A stretch of 64,000 nucleotides of DNA from Toxonevra muliebris (Eukaryota > Arthropoda > Insecta > Diptera > Pallopteridae). Positions 12,126 to 23,633 of the stretch are shown here, piece by piece. The notes beneath the pieces were generated by a model, which saw only the letters and a program-made list of their open reading frames with translations, had not been told where the DNA came from and searched no databases. Position 1 is the stretch's first letter; every line of letters starts with the position of its first letter. The position numbers and the translations under genes were made by a program. Location: assembly GCA_963691655.1 (NCBI GenBank), contig OY829326.1:96589235-96653234 (forward strand), read 5' to 3'.

Positions 12126-15100
12126 CCAAGTAAATCAATTGATACCTTCAAAATAATTCGGTATTCACCAAAACTTCTAGCTGAATTTCGTATGCAGTTA
12201 TAGTTTTGCCTTTTTGTTCTGCCTCAACCTGATTTTGTTAAACCAAATCTTATCTGGCATACTTTTTAGTAGAAAATAAAGATTTTTACAGCTTTGATCA
12301 TATTAAATAAAAATCAATTTTACAATTTATTTATTACCTGTTACACTGTTAGAATTATTTGCTTATTTTTATTACTGAAACTGATTTCCTTTCTTGCTTT
12401 CTGAATTTCATTTCAACTTTTCAATCATTTGTAAAACTAACACAATGCAAAAAATGTGACATACTTTTCGGCGCAAAACGTTTATTTGTTTTCGCAAATT
12501 TTTGTGATCTTCTGCGAATTACATGCTTTAATGACGCTAATAAAAACTGTAATCATTCCCAAAACAGAAAAAAAGGAAATCTAATAACGATGGCTCACAC
12601 ACCTCTTCCTCACTTCCAACTAGTTGTCTCTTTCATAAAATGGTGCCTTATAAAAACATTAATTTCATTTGCTTTAACAGACACAAGGAGACAATAAGTA
12701 GATATTTAAGGGAAGGGAGCAGCCAGCTACAAACCATGTGACTAGTAGCATAGCGCTTGGCTTGTTAAATAATGACCATTGCTTTACAAACACATAATCA
12801 CCACAAACATATACAAATAAACGCATACATATATGTACATTGACACAAACATTTATCTGTATGTGCGTATATGTTGTGACAGTAGAACAATTGACATTTT
12901 ATATATAGCAATTCTAACGAGCACTTTGGGCATTCAATGAACATGACGTACACACATATAAAAACAAAAATAAATTTATACACATTGCTATCTAGACGCT
13001 GTGTAATTTTGTATAGTATACTTTTAGGCAAAATACAAAAATTAATAGTTTACTGTTGTCGTCGTTTCATACAAGTCATAAAAATTCCATTGATAACGCT
13101 AATAAAATAACTTTTACACATGCATACCACTGAAGGTAGCAATAAACAAATGACGGAAGAGAAGGCGGAGAAGGAATAGGCAAAATAGTGCAAACTATGT
13201 ACTATGTATGTGATATATGGTATATACCTAAAAGTAGGCAATGTTATTTTCATTTTGTTAATTTCTAACATTCCATAGCCCTCACTCACTTGTGCCATCT
13301 GCAATGTATAAACCTGCAGAAATGTGTGCACTACTTCAATGTGTATGTGTATATTTGTGCCGAGCTTAGAGATTTATTGCCCATAAGCAGGTGATTCAAC
13401 ACAAACATACCTACCAGTGGAGAGTAGCAAGTCAGTCAGGCAGCCAGTCTGTCAGCTACCTAACTACCTAAAACATACAATGTTGTTAGTAACTGGCATT
13501 TATTTTATGTATTATTATTTTTTATACGTATTATGCGAGCATAATAATTATGTACCATAAGTATGCTATGGAATTTGTGTGCTCTTGTTTTTTTTGTGAC
13601 GACAAAGTGGAAGAGTTGAAATGCTATATTAGCTATTATTATTATTTTATCTTTTTGTTGTTGTTTTTGGAACATAGCTGACTTTTATTTGATTGTGTAT
13701 GATTATTTCATAGATTGCCGCATAGTTTTTGGAGCACGGTTACACTACAAAAGTATGCCATGATATTTACTGTAATTTTTATGAATTGTGAAAAATAAAT
13801 AGTTCAGCCACAAAAGCAAGAAAATATTGTAATAATAAATTGAATTGAAAACTATTAGCTTCATAAATCATTTTTCGTTTTCAGGCAGAAAGTATACTAT
13901 TCCAACGTGAAGTATTGATTGCAGCCTTAATGCGTACTAGAATGTTGCACCAGTTTTTGTATTCATTATTGAATACTATACAAAAAAATTCTAATTTTTT
14001 ATACCTACAAAAACACTTAGCTTTCAATTTGTTTTTATGCCAAATAGTATGCAATAAACCTTGTTGCATTTTGTTGTTTATTTTTTTTTTAATTCTTTCT
14101 AAAAGTCTGCAAGCAATATTATTCCATTGCACATTACATTCTACTCTCAATGCCTTTTTATTTCATTTGCTCCCTCGATTAGAGACCACTTCAAAAATTC
14201 AATCCTTCTCAGGCTCCGTACATTTATTGCACAATTTTACACTAAGCAAAGTAAAAATTGAATCAGGAATTCATAAACACTTTTTCAAGTACTTGTATTG
14301 TGTACGTATGTGTGTATATGTGTGTTGAAAATATATGCAAATTTAATGTGATTTTAATTTGGCTGCAAGCGGTCTCGCTTTTCTTCTAAATACATTGTGT
14401 CGTTCGTTCTGTGTGTCGAGATTGGTTTGTATTTCAATGAAGCCCACAACTTTATACCTCGTTTACTTTTTCTTCTTTTTTTTTTTTTGTATTTGTATTC
14501 GGCAAAAAAGCATATGAATTCATTATGTAAATGTAGTAGCGTAAAAGGGGAAACGTTTAAAATTGTCTGAAAGCTAAACGAGATGAAGTGATTTGAATGA
14601 AAACATCATCAGCAGCAGCAACAGCAGGAAGTATAAATACTTCAGCTAGTTCCGGTGCTGTTGTACAGAGAGCAACTTTTTCATAGACATATATATGTAG
14701 CTAAAACAGCACAAAGGATGCTGGATGCTGGAAATTATGTAAAAGTATTTAAATTTTAATATTGAAGTCGTTGAAATTTTGTGGAGATATTGTGAAGATT
14801 TCAAGTTTTTATTTTTACACTAAAAATAAAGTTTATAATCGATGGATTACTTAACAGATTGTTGAGAATGTATAGCATTTTTACCAGGCATTGAATCTCA
14901 AATATAATGTTTAAAGTTTAATGTAGTAATTGAAGAAGTATTTGTGATGAATAAATCCAAAACAAACAGGATTCATTTTCCATGTACCAAAAGTAGAGGT
15001 TTGTTAAAATTTCTTTTCTATATTTTTATATTATGATATGAGATATTTGCTCTAAGAGGAAAACTACTCCACTTCTCTTTCTGATGGTATATGAAGTCAT

Positions 15101-15819
15101 TACCATATATACTTGTACATATGACCATATTTGTCAAATAGCTACAAAACCATTCATTGGATCTCGTAGGCTGTTTGCCCTTTTGTTTCCGGTGTTTCCT
15201 TTATGACCGGGAATCAAAATCAATATAACTGTATTTTTGGTGAATTAGGCTGACAGAACTTGAAATTTTATTTTGAACTTATATAAGAGATGTGTTCAGG
15301 GCAAATGTGTATACCGGCGTGGATATATGTATGTACATTCTCTATTAGTATGGCTTTATTTAATCCTGGTCCACACACCCTAGTAACTTCAAGCAACTTC
15401 CAGCTATCAGTGCACCACCACTGTACCATATCTGCCACACAGCCAGCTTAATATAGAAATTTTCGCTTGTTTTGTTGACAGTATTAGAAATGGCGTCTTC
15501 AAAATCTCTGCAAAATTTCTAAGCCTTACTTATGGAGTAGGTGATTTTCAAGTATTGGTTACCTTAAAATATATAGGATAGATCACAACTGTTGAGTTCG
15601 CAGACGTGAGACAGTCTAATAGAACACTTAAACTAGCTTTCTTTTTCAGAGTAAGGCGTAATCAACTAATTTCTTCAATCAATCAAAAAGTCAACTAAAA
15701 TTGTAGTCATGACTAAGGAATCACGACTAAATTTAGTCATGAGTAAATAGTTAGTCATAATCAACCCTAAGTAAATTAATCATTAAGCCATTCCAAAAAA
15801 GCAAAAAAAAAAAGGAATT
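12126..15819. other. Non-coding AT-rich DNA
   Basis: I see no recognisable gene. The stretch contains tgtatgtacata-like runs near 12800-12900 and 13200, poly-T near 14475-14490 and four to six motif sites. A short degenerate repeat of TAGTCATGACTAA phrases lies at about 15690-15780. The open frame at 13915-14328 (137 codons) has no known domain and is AT-codon rich, as expected by chance. Confidence 0.45.
12459..14052. promoter_or_regulatory. Su(Hw)-like motif sites
   Basis: Plus-strand sites are 12459-12472 (ACATACTTTTCGGC, 12 of 14) and 13016-13029 (GTATACTTTTAGGC, 13 of 14). The minus-strand site is 14039-14052 (GCCAAATAGTATGC, 12 of 14). Weaker minus-strand cores (AAAAGTATGC, AAGTATGC) lie at 13749-13758 and 13559-13566. 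Orientation switches from plus to minus near 13.3 kb. Confidence 0.45.
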
Positions 15820-15885
15820 TGTAAAATGCTTCTAATAAGCCGTTACGAGCGAATCAGTATAACGGCTTATTAGAAGCATTTTACA
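15820..15885. repeat. Perfect 26-bp inverted repeat (hairpin)
   Basis: The arm at 15820-15845 (starts TGTAAAATGCTTCTAATAAG) is the exact reverse complement of 15860-15885, separated by a 14-base loop. A perfect 26-bp stem in old AT-rich DNA suggests a recent origin or a constraint. It could be a tiny foldback element or a transcribed hairpin. No terminator or RNA-gene family is recognised. Confidence 0.85.
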
Positions 15886-15889
15886 ATAT

Positions 15890-16041
15890 TTTCCGAAAAA
15901 ATTTTCCCTGTAATGGAATCGAGAATTTTTTCAACTCCATTACCTAGGAATTTAAAAACTTTAATTACCGATTACAATTCTTTGTAATGGAATTGAAACT
16001 TCTATTAATTCCATTACTAAGGAATTGAAAGCATTAAAGTA
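15890..16041. repeat. Degenerate GTAATGGAATTGAAA repeat flanking the Tc1 insertion
   Basis: Phrases such as TGTAATGGAATCGAGAA, CTCCATTACC, TTGTAATGGAATTGAAAC and TTCCATTACTAAGGAATTG repeat in direct and inverted form. The same texture resumes at 17272-17320 (TTCCTTGTAATTCGAATG), so the Tc1-like element split it. Confidence 0.55.
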
Positions 16042-17270
16042 CACTCTTTTCAACAAGACCGTGTTCGGCTTAATTGTACGAACAAGTTTAAGTATCAAGT
16101 TGGGCTTTATTTTCAACATTCAACACTTCATTGCAAATGACGCTGTATAACATTGCAATTAATTGCAATTACAATTTCGTTGTATAAACAATTTTTCAAA
16201 TCGAGCTCCGTGTATGCAAAACGTCTTTAAGCTATCATTATTTGCGCACATCCAAAGGAATCCAAAATGTCCTAGAGGGGTGCTGCAAATACCTTACGAA
16301 GTTGAAGGTATTCGTCAAAAAATGGAAGATGCTTTTTTTGAGACGCCAGAATGTTTATGATTTACCAAATCATTGTGCTTCTAGAACAACATAAAATCAG
16401 CAGGATTCGGTGGTAGCATGAGTTTTTGAAGCCAATCCTAATGTTACACCTAAAGCAGCCCAACAAAAACTGGCGCTGAAGGTCATTAATACATTCCTTA
16501 GTACAATCCAAAGTCATTTAAATGAATTCCAAATTAAATTCCGAGCTACCATAACCAAACTCTTACTGACGGTAAAACAAATAAAAAATGGCAGGAGTGA
16601 ACTGTGGAACATATGGATAATGATTGGAGCTATTTGGCCTTTACAGACGAATCTTTTTTGTGGACGGCAGCTACCATAAAACGTACATTGTCCATTAAGG
16701 GCAGTAAGATGATTCTGAGATTAGTTAAGTATGAAGGAAAAGCTCATGATTGGGGATCCTTTTCAAAATAGAGTTTCAACAGGATAATCGAGGGATTTGG
16801 ATAACCAGAACATAATCCATTTATATCAGCATAGACTCTTATCTTCTGCCAATAACTGGGTTGGGAAAGGAAATCGAAATTGAGTACTTTAAGAGGGCTG
16901 GACCCTAAGCATCAAAGTCACTTGTGCAGTAAGTGAAAAGCAGAAAATAGGACAAGAATTAGGGACTGTGCCTCTCAATCTCCAGATCCTAACCACATTG
17001 AACATTTTTGAGCAATTATAAAGCTTAAGATGAGCAGAAAAAATGCCAAGAACTTTGTCCAATTAAAACGGCAATATTAAAATGGTTGAGTTTGCCGTAA
17101 TATACGCCGAAAAGCTAGAGATAGGATTCGAAATTGTGGTAACTGGGCACTATATTGATATATCAGCGCATTGGACAAAAAAATATTTAAAAATAATCAG
17201 GGATACTTTTTTTTTGATTGGGGCATTTTTTGAAAGACTTAGGCCGTACACGCTCTTGTTGAAAATACTG
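16042..17270 (+). mobile_element. Decayed Tc1-like DNA transposon
   Basis: The 1229-bp element is flanked by TA (16040-16041 and 17271-17272). Terminal inverted repeats of about 30 bp are clear: TTTCAACAAGACCGTGTTCGG on the left (from about 16049) mirrors the right end at about 17242-17264, with two base differences in that stretch. The interior carries a heavily mutated + strand transposase. Confidence 0.85.
16420..17110 (+). pseudogene. Tc1-like transposase remnant
   Basis: Fragments of a Tc1-family transposase can be read across several frames. DWSYLAFTDESFLWTAATIK near 16623-16680 corresponds to the segment with the first catalytic Asp (usually FTDES). SPDPNHIEHF near 16980-17008 corresponds to the family's SPDLNPIE-x-W block, and keeps a Glu at the third catalytic position. 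KNAKNFVQLKR follows, as in the family's C-terminus. I could not place the second Asp. Many stops and frameshifts make it non-functional. Confidence 0.7.
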
Positions 17271-17325
17271 TATCAATTAAAATTCCTTGTAATTCGAATG
17301 CAGATGGAATTTAACTCCTAAGCTA

Positions 17326-18472
17326 TTCATTGTTACCCAACTCTGCAAGCTTCTGTTGGCTCCACATGGAATTGAACCACGGGTCAAAATTTTTTTTTTA
17401 AATCAATTAAATAATTTTTTTTTTAAATTTTGTTGGCTTCATATGAAAGCCTTGTATAATTACAGCAACACACACAAACCGAAAACATTAGGAAAGTTTT
17501 GAAAGAGATTTGCCAAATGATATTTGCAATTATAACTGTAGCTTGATTAAGCATTGCCAACACATTGTTTAAAAAATGCAGGAAACTTAAGTACACTCAA
17601 GTATATCTCACACATGAACGTGCTTTACGTATTTGTTACTTTAATTAAAAAAAGTGCTTAACATACGAGTTTGGCGCATACTCTTTTTTTTAGCTTTAAT
17701 TATCAAGATTCGATTTCTATAAATTTTTAATAGATGCTATTAAAAATGTTGCCACCAAAAACGGAAAATACCAAAAAATGGGCTTACGAGGTTGAGACAG
17801 AAACCAGTCGATATGTAAAAACGTCCTCCGCTATCTCCCGCTCTCAGGAAATAATTCAAATTGAAAATAGGTCTGAACATGATTTTTTCAACTAAAATTG
17901 GAATTAAATTTTTTTTGATAAAAAGTCAAAAGTAGCGTTGATTAATATCATTTTTTGTTTAACTTTCTGGTAAAGTTAATATCGGAAAAACTAAATGAAA
18001 CAAACTTCCTCAATATCAAAGCAGCATTATAGCTTGCCAAATATGGCAAAAATTGTAATTTTAAGCTTAGTTTGTGCTGAAACCTAAACAGGCTAATTCA
18101 AATTGACTTCAGATTTGAGTTTAGTGATCAAAAATTTAATTGCACATGAAATTTCATCAAAATCGGAGTCATCCTTCGAATTTTGTCGCGTCGTTGTATG
18201 GAATCAAATCACTGTGCGCTATAGAAATTTGGAAAGAAACTATTGTTTATAGGTGGTAAATTTTTACCCCTTATTCTAGATAGTTAAAAGCATATTTTTA
18301 GACAATAAAATAACTTTTTTTTTGAAAATTAAGGGCTATAACTATTCCTCGCTCTCTCTCCGATAAAGTGGATCCGCGTGGCGTAGTGATCTAAAAATTG
18401 TTTAACAAAAAAAAGTTCACTCTTTTCAACATGAAAATAATTTTACTAATCCCTTTATGTCACTACTTTAGT
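17326..18472. other. Non-coding DNA
   Basis: I recognise no gene. Near 17355-17395 the phrase GGAATTGAACCACGG resembles a tRNA B-box on the minus strand, but no A-box lies at the right distance. Poly-T/A tracts occur at 17390-17430. Nothing else is assignable. Confidence 0.4.
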
Positions 18473-18730
18473 AACCCTACTACTACTACTGTTATTATGG
18501 CACAACAGTCCCTGGAGGGCCTAGATCGAGCTTTTCGTATCCATTTATGTTGTGCGAGTTATATTTATACACGAATGGAGGTTTTGAAGGTTTGCCATTG
18601 CCAGCCAAGAGTTGGTGCCGTGTAGAAAAATTTGTAATTTCTATTTTTGATTTTTTTGAGCGTGCCGAGATATGAACCCCGGCACCTCTTCGTAGCAGTC
18701 CAACACACTAACCACTTGGCTACGACGACC
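18473..18730 (-). mobile_element. tRNA-headed SINE
   Basis: Read on the minus strand, the element begins at 18730 with a tRNA-like head. An A-box-like TAGCCAAGTGGTTAGTGTG (about 18698-18717) is followed by a B-box-like GGGGTTCATATCTC (about 18668-18681). The body ends in a TAGTAGTAGTAG tail near 18475-18490. An 8-bp direct duplication, ACTTTAGT, flanks it (18465-18472 and 18731-18738), as expected for retroposition. The body shares TTTGCCATTGCCAGCCA with the second SINE's TTTGCCATTACCAACCA. It is not a functional tRNA gene because the 3' half does not pair properly. Confidence 0.8.
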
Positions 18731-18738
18731 ACTTTAGT

Positions 18739-19333
18739 TGCCCACAAGCACTAAAAGCAACTGTGGTCGCTTTGTACATATAATTATTTCCTACTACCGA
18801 CAGCAGTCGCGATGCATAATTGCAACTAACGGTATCAAGAATGCTGAACAAAAAGCAAAGCAATTAACATAAGCAAATATTTTGGCATTGCTGAATATAT
18901 TTAAGACTATGATAAACAAAATATGTTTGCACATATAATTATTTCGCTAGATGTACATTTTCGGTCACTAGTAACCTACATTTTCGTCAGTAAGTCATTA
19001 CAACAGTTTACACCGTTACAGTTTTTACGGTTAAATTATCAGTTTTTTGGGTAAATTTGAAGTAACTATTTTCGGTTGGTTAATTTTTACCATATTTTAA
19101 GGTTGGTATGATCCTAACCTATTTACTCATTTAGACTTACCAACAAATTTTTTTGCGTATACTTCTCTTGCGGTTTATACAAAACATTTTATTCTGTCAG
19201 AGGCGCATCTCATTTGAGTGAACCTTTGGTAGTGATTTTTCTAGTCATCTTGCTATGAGAATCTGTATAATGCTTTTACAGCACTTCTTTTGTAGTTGGC
19301 CTTTCTCAACTCTTTTATTTGTAAGGGAGTGTT
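18739..19333. other. Non-coding DNA
   Basis: I see no recognisable feature. The minus strand at 19516-19253 is open for 87 codons but overlaps the inverted GTCTCATACCCGG repeat region and has no known domain. Confidence 0.35.
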
Positions 19334-19581
19334 CCCGGGTATGAGACGGATTTTGTTTTTGAGCCATACATTTTCACTTGTTAAACCAAATCGGATGTTA
19401 TATATACTGTCAGAAAGGTAATGAAAATATGCGATTTTTATCCGAAGAAAGTATAGTGATTCCATTGACACGCCAAATTGTGTGACCAATTTTCTGAGGA
19501 TGTATATTTTTGCCAAAAAAAAATTGGTACCCGGGTATGAGACACCTACAAAAATCCACTAAAAATTGGAAAATTTGAAGT

Positions 19582-22509
19582 TAGGTTAGGTTGTTGGGGC
19601 TGTTCATGAAAGAACACACTGAGACCTATTGATCCATTGTGATACCCTTGGGGCGAGTGTTACCTCTTGATCCCCTCCTAATTAAACCAATTTGTGCTTG
19701 CAATAAAACGTGATAAGTCTCTAATGTCAGAGGTTGCCAGTTCTGTGAGTCTACCATAGAAGGGTGCTCCCAAAGTTTTGTGTCTGCGTGCTGCTAAAGC
19801 AGGGCAGTTACATATAAAGTGGAAAATGGTCTCTTCTTCCTCTTCATTTCTACAGCTTCTGCAGAAGTCATTATAAGGAAGACCTAGTCTACGTGCATGG
19901 CTGCCTATGAGGCAGTGCCCGGTTAGAATAGGAACTACCCTACTTATGTGGACACGGTCCAGATTAATGAGCGCTTTAGTGCGTTCATGGTCAGGCATTG
20001 GCCAAAACTGTCTGGCGGTAGCGCAAGTTGGTTCCATTCTTCATCTGCTCTTCGCAATGTGGGAGAAGTGGTCTTTAATTAAAAGTTTACACGTGGCAAG
20101 CGGTATACCTGCATTACCAGTAATAAGTGAATTGCTGAGTGTCGTACCAAGTTTGGCGAGGTCATCAGCCTTACAGTTTCCCTCAATGTCGCTATGCCCT
20201 GGCACCCATATAAGGTGCAGGTTGTATGCCATGGCTGTCTCGTTCAGAGACGATCTGCATTGTAGGGCAACTTTAGAGTTGTTAGCTGGACATTGGAGGG
20301 ATTTTATTGCCGCCTGACTATCAGTGAAAATGCAGATATCATTACAAGGTATCGCATTACACCTTATCAGATTTGCGGCTTCAGTGATCGCAAGCAGCTC
20401 TGCCTGAAAGACGCTGCAATGATCTGGAAAACGAAAGTGCGCCGAAATGTTCAGGCGCTCAGAGTGAACCCCACCCCCAACCCTACCATCCAACTTTGAA
20501 CCATCAGTATAAAAGTCGATGATATCAGGGCGTACTACATTACTCGCACTCCACTCTTGTCGAGATGGAATATATGTGCTAAAGCTGTTGCCAAAGGATA
20601 GCGGGGACAGGGTGAGATCGACAGAGAGTGGAAGAAATTTAGTTTCACTAAGTATCTTACCATGACCATAATTTGTGCGGGACCACCTACGAATCGCATT
20701 CAGTCTCACTGCAGATATTGACGCTGAGGTCTTTCCGACTAGATCTATTGGAAGGAGATCCAAGATTGTGTATAGCGCTTTTGAAGGTGTCGTTTTCAGT
20801 GCTCCTGTAATTAACATTGAAGCAAGTCGCTGTACTTTGTCTAATTCTTTGTGATGGATGCTCTTTGAGATGACTGTCCACCATACTACTACGCCGTAGA
20901 AGAGAATAGGACGTATAACACTGGTGTACAACCACATGATTACCTTGGGTTGTAACCCCCATTTCTTGCCTATAGCTGACCTGCAAGCATAGAGAGCTAT
21001 TGTGGCTTTACGTACTCTTTCTGACGTGTTGGCACGCCAGTTGAGTTTCCTGTCTAGGATGAGGCCAAGGTATTTGGCTTGTTCCGAGACAATAAGTGAA
21101 CTACCATTTAGAGTTGGTGGATCGAAATTGGGTATAGAGTGCTTTCGAGTGAATAGAACTAATTCCGTCTTGGATGCATTGACCGATAGTCCTCGGTGAT
21201 TGCACCAGGACGAAAGGAGATTCAGAGCTCGTTGCAATAAGTATACAAAGAAATTTCCCGGAAGCGGCGATGACAACATCATCCGCATAGGCAACTACTT
21301 TGCACCCTGTTTTTCAAGTTTCGTTAGGAGATCATTTACAGCAATGTTCCAGAGAAGTGGCGAGAGGACACCACCTTGCGGAGTGCCTCTGACCGCAAAC
21401 CTTCTAATGGAAGAGGTTCCTAGCTGTGCGTTAATGATCCTATTCGTTAATAGAGTGTCGACAAAGGCCGCAATAGAGTCATCCCCCCCGAGATCAACCA
21501 GTGCTGAAGTGATAGCTGAAGGGAGGATGTTATTGAATGCACCTTCTATATCGAGGAAGGCTGCAAGTGCAAATTCTTTGAAGTGTAGGGATTTTTCAAT
21601 CGACTGCACTAATTCATGTAACGCTGTCTCAACAGATCTGCCCTTCATATAGGCATGTTGGGAGAGTGTCAGTTTCATTTGGATATTCGTCCTGATTTAT
21701 GTATCTATTAATCTTTCGAGTACCTTTAATAGAAAAGATGTGAGGCTTATTGGTCTAAAGTCCTTCGCTTTTGTGTGAGATGGTTTACCCCCTTTCGGTA
21801 TGAAAACTACGCTCACTTCAGTCCATTTCTTTGGTATGTATGTGAGACGTAAGCTTGCCTCGAAAATGGGACTTAACTAGGCAGTGAATATGTCATCTAC
21901 GTTTTGCATTTCTGCAGGTATTATGCCGTCAGGTCCAGGAGACTTGAAAGGCTTGAAAGTGTGTATTGCCCATCGTATTCTATCTAAGGAAATTATATCG
22001 GGTGGTACACGTTTAGAGCTAGTATTCCCAGCAGAAGATGGATTTACTGTCTTCCTGCAGCAGGGAAAGTGTGTGTCGACTAGGAGTTCAATTGTCTCTG
22101 CACTAGATTTAGTCCAGCTACCGTCGGCTTTCGCTATGAACGATGGCATGTTTGGGCTAGTGGAGAGGATTCTTCTCAACCGACTTGATTCTGAGTTACT
22201 TTCTATCTTGCCGCAAAAAGTTTCCCAGGAGGACCTTTTTGCGGTTCGAATTTCTCTCTTAAATTGGCGAACGCATTCTTTATATGCATTCCAGTCATTC
22301 TGCCTTTTAGCTGCATTGTAAAGTCTGCCACATTCCTTTCTTCTAGCGGCAATGCTTGTGGACCACCATGGTGGTTTCGACTTGCCTCTAGAAGTTCTAA
22401 ATGGGCAGGATATATTTGTCGCTTTTTCACAAGCGGATGTGAGTGTCTCTACCACACTATCTAACTGTTGTATAGAGTCAATATTGCTTGGCGGATCGTT
22501 TGGTATTTG
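19582..22509 (-). mobile_element. 5'-truncated non-LTR retrotransposon with RNase H
   Basis: The 2928-bp LINE copy is flanked by an exact 11-bp target duplication, AAATTTGAAGT (19571-19581 and 22510-22520). Its 3' end (19582 side) ends in CCTAACCTA on the minus strand. It is truncated at the 5' end inside the open frame, so ORF1 and the endonuclease are missing. It lies inside the element with GTCTCATACCCGG repeats. A reverse transcriptase plus RNase H plus a C-terminal Cys/His cluster points to the I/LOA group of LINEs; the exact clade is inference. Confidence 0.9.
19678..22509 (-). pseudogene. LINE ORF2: reverse transcriptase and RNase H, near-intact
   Basis: The protein copies the LINE RNA into DNA. 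One minus-strand frame runs from the truncation at 22509 to the natural stop at 19678. Visible blocks are SPGPDGIIPAEMQ (about 21920), YIPKKWTEVSVVFIPKGG and DFRPISLTSFLLK (about 21840-21730), HAYMKGRSVETALHELV, AFLDIEGAFNN and RGTPQGGVLSPLLWN (about 21660-21335), then YADD at 21278-21289. The RNase H domain has YTDGSK, QAELLAI, FTDSQAAI and NCKADDLAK, the four acidic sites. A CRSC...HFICNC cluster lies near the end. Damage is limited: stops at 21877, 21697 and 20041, and a compensated one-base shift that puts YADD out of frame and makes the stop at 21295. This looks fairly recent. Confidence 0.9.
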
Positions 22510-22604
22510 AAATTTGAAGTAAAAACCCCATAACTATTTATAAACATAAATTTATTTATTTTGTAGGCCTTTAGTGGCTAAGATAAAAAAAGATGGTAGT
22601 TTTT

Positions 22605-22730
22605 ATTCATCATCTTCCTTTAAGCTATCGTCTCCATCCAAATCGCTATCGCAATGTTTGCACACTTTAAATGAACAGGCCGCTTGCATGTGATTCATTT
22701 CATGGACGATTTTATTTTTTGGGGTTGACA
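22605..22730 (-). other. Short open frame ending before poly(A) signals
   Basis: A 41-codon minus-strand frame starts MSTPKNKIVHEM, contains CKHCDSDLDGDD and ends at 22605. It is followed by overlapping AATAAA signals near 22552-22562. The bases just before the ATG (TTTTTTTGAATTTTTAG) would serve as a splice acceptor. It could be the last exon or an internally deleted ORF of the element that carries the GTCTCATACCCGG repeats. I do not recognise the product. Confidence 0.25.
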
Positions 22731-23314
22731 TGGCTAAAAATTCAAAAAAATTGGATCAAAATACTAGTTAAGTGGTATCTCATACCCGGTAATATGCTGT
22801 GCCTCATACCCGGAAAATAATGCCATTTTGGGAATAACAAAAAAAAAAGTTTCCAACCATATATTGGCATAATCCCAAATTGGATCTGAAAATATATGAA
22901 ATGTTAATGCATTACAATCACGTTTTTCAATTCATTCACTAGAAAATATATCACTTTGAAAAAAATCAAAAAAGTTTTCGTGATAAATTTTCACAAACGA
23001 TGTTTGCAGTTGATACAAGCAATACATATATTCACTTCGGTGTTATCACAAAAATTGGCTCATGTTAACAGAAAAGTTTGACAGTAGTCAGATCGGCAAT
23101 ATTGATATTGCATGATGTAAAAAATCGTCTGTCTCATACCTGGTGCTGTCTCATACCAGTCGCTTGCAAATGTTACATTATCTACCTAATTTTCTCGACT
23201 GGCAAATTAATAATTTCAAAATTACTACCCAGAAATAATTAATATAAAAAAAAAAAAAATTTATATTTTTATCCTCTTAAACATAAAGACAAAATAAATA
23301 AAAACATCAGGATA

Positions 23315-23419
23315 CACTGGATCAAAGAGTTGTGCATACAGAACATACCGCATCTACTGTTGTTTGTACCATTTTTGAGTACAGAATATATATTATATGT
23401 ACAATTCTTTGACCCAGTG
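23315..23419. mobile_element. 105-bp Tc1/mariner-type MITE
   Basis: CACTGGATCAAAGAGTTGT at the left and its near reverse complement at the right (ACAATTCTTTGACCCAGTG, 23401-23419) form terminal inverted repeats with two mismatches. TA lies immediately outside both ends (23313-23314 and 23420-23421). The size and TA flanks fit a miniature inverted-repeat element mobilised by a Tc1/mariner transposase. Confidence 0.75.
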
Positions 23420-23603
23420 TATGTGTGAATTTATAATCACATCCTATCCCATATTCATTCATATATACTTATTACAACTTGTAGTAATAACTTAAATTTG
23501 ACGACCTATAAACTATTTATTTGTTTGGGTAGATTTGGCTTATCTTAATTCAGTCTCCTATACTTTAAGAACAATATTTTATATCTTTATTATTCATATT
23601 TAA

Positions 23604-23633
23604 ATTATTTTCTTTTATTTCTTTCAGGTAAGA
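23604..23633 (+). other. Candidate recursive splice site (zero-length exon)
   Basis: TTTTCTTTTATTTCTTTCAG at 23608-23627 is a near-ideal fly 3' splice acceptor. It is joined directly to GTAAGA (23628-23633), five of six bases of the GTAAGT donor. Juxtaposed acceptor and donor are the signature of ratcheting points in long Drosophila introns. If it is used, the window lies in a + strand intron many kilobases long, which would fit the absence of exons. I found no second site of equal quality. RNA evidence is lacking. Confidence 0.5.

Larger units (their letters stand above)
19334..23160. mobile_element. Unclassified element with inverted GTCTCATACCCGG repeats, split by a LINE
   Basis: Six copies of a 13-bp phrase lie at the two sides of the LINE. 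On the left CCGGGTATGAGAC reads on the + strand (19335-19347 and 19531-19543). On the right the reverse complement reads on the + strand (22777-22789, 22801-22813, 23131-23143, 23148-23160, the last two diverged). Inverted subterminal repeats of this kind are typical of DNA transposons. Beyond the phrase, GGATTTTG on the left resembles ACGATTTT inside the right end. I could not fix the exact termini, target duplication or family. Without the LINE it would be about 0.9 kb, so it is probably non-autonomous or internally deleted. Confidence 0.5.

Noticed and set aside
13915..14328. 137-codon + strand frame as a host gene
   Set aside because: It has no recognisable domain, AT-driven composition and flanking non-coding texture; chance is the simpler reading.
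17355..17395. tRNA-like B-box (GGTTCAATTCC on the minus strand)
   Set aside because: There is no A-box at the right distance, only poly-A/T sequence.
18660..18730. A second tRNA gene on the minus strand
   Set aside because: It is the head of a SINE flanked by ACTTTAGT duplications; the stems are imperfect.
19907..20317. 136-codon + strand frame
   Set aside because: It lies opposite the LINE ORF2 coding strand and is its shadow.
21200..21652. 150-codon + strand frame
   Set aside because: It is antisense to the reverse transcriptase domain of the LINE.
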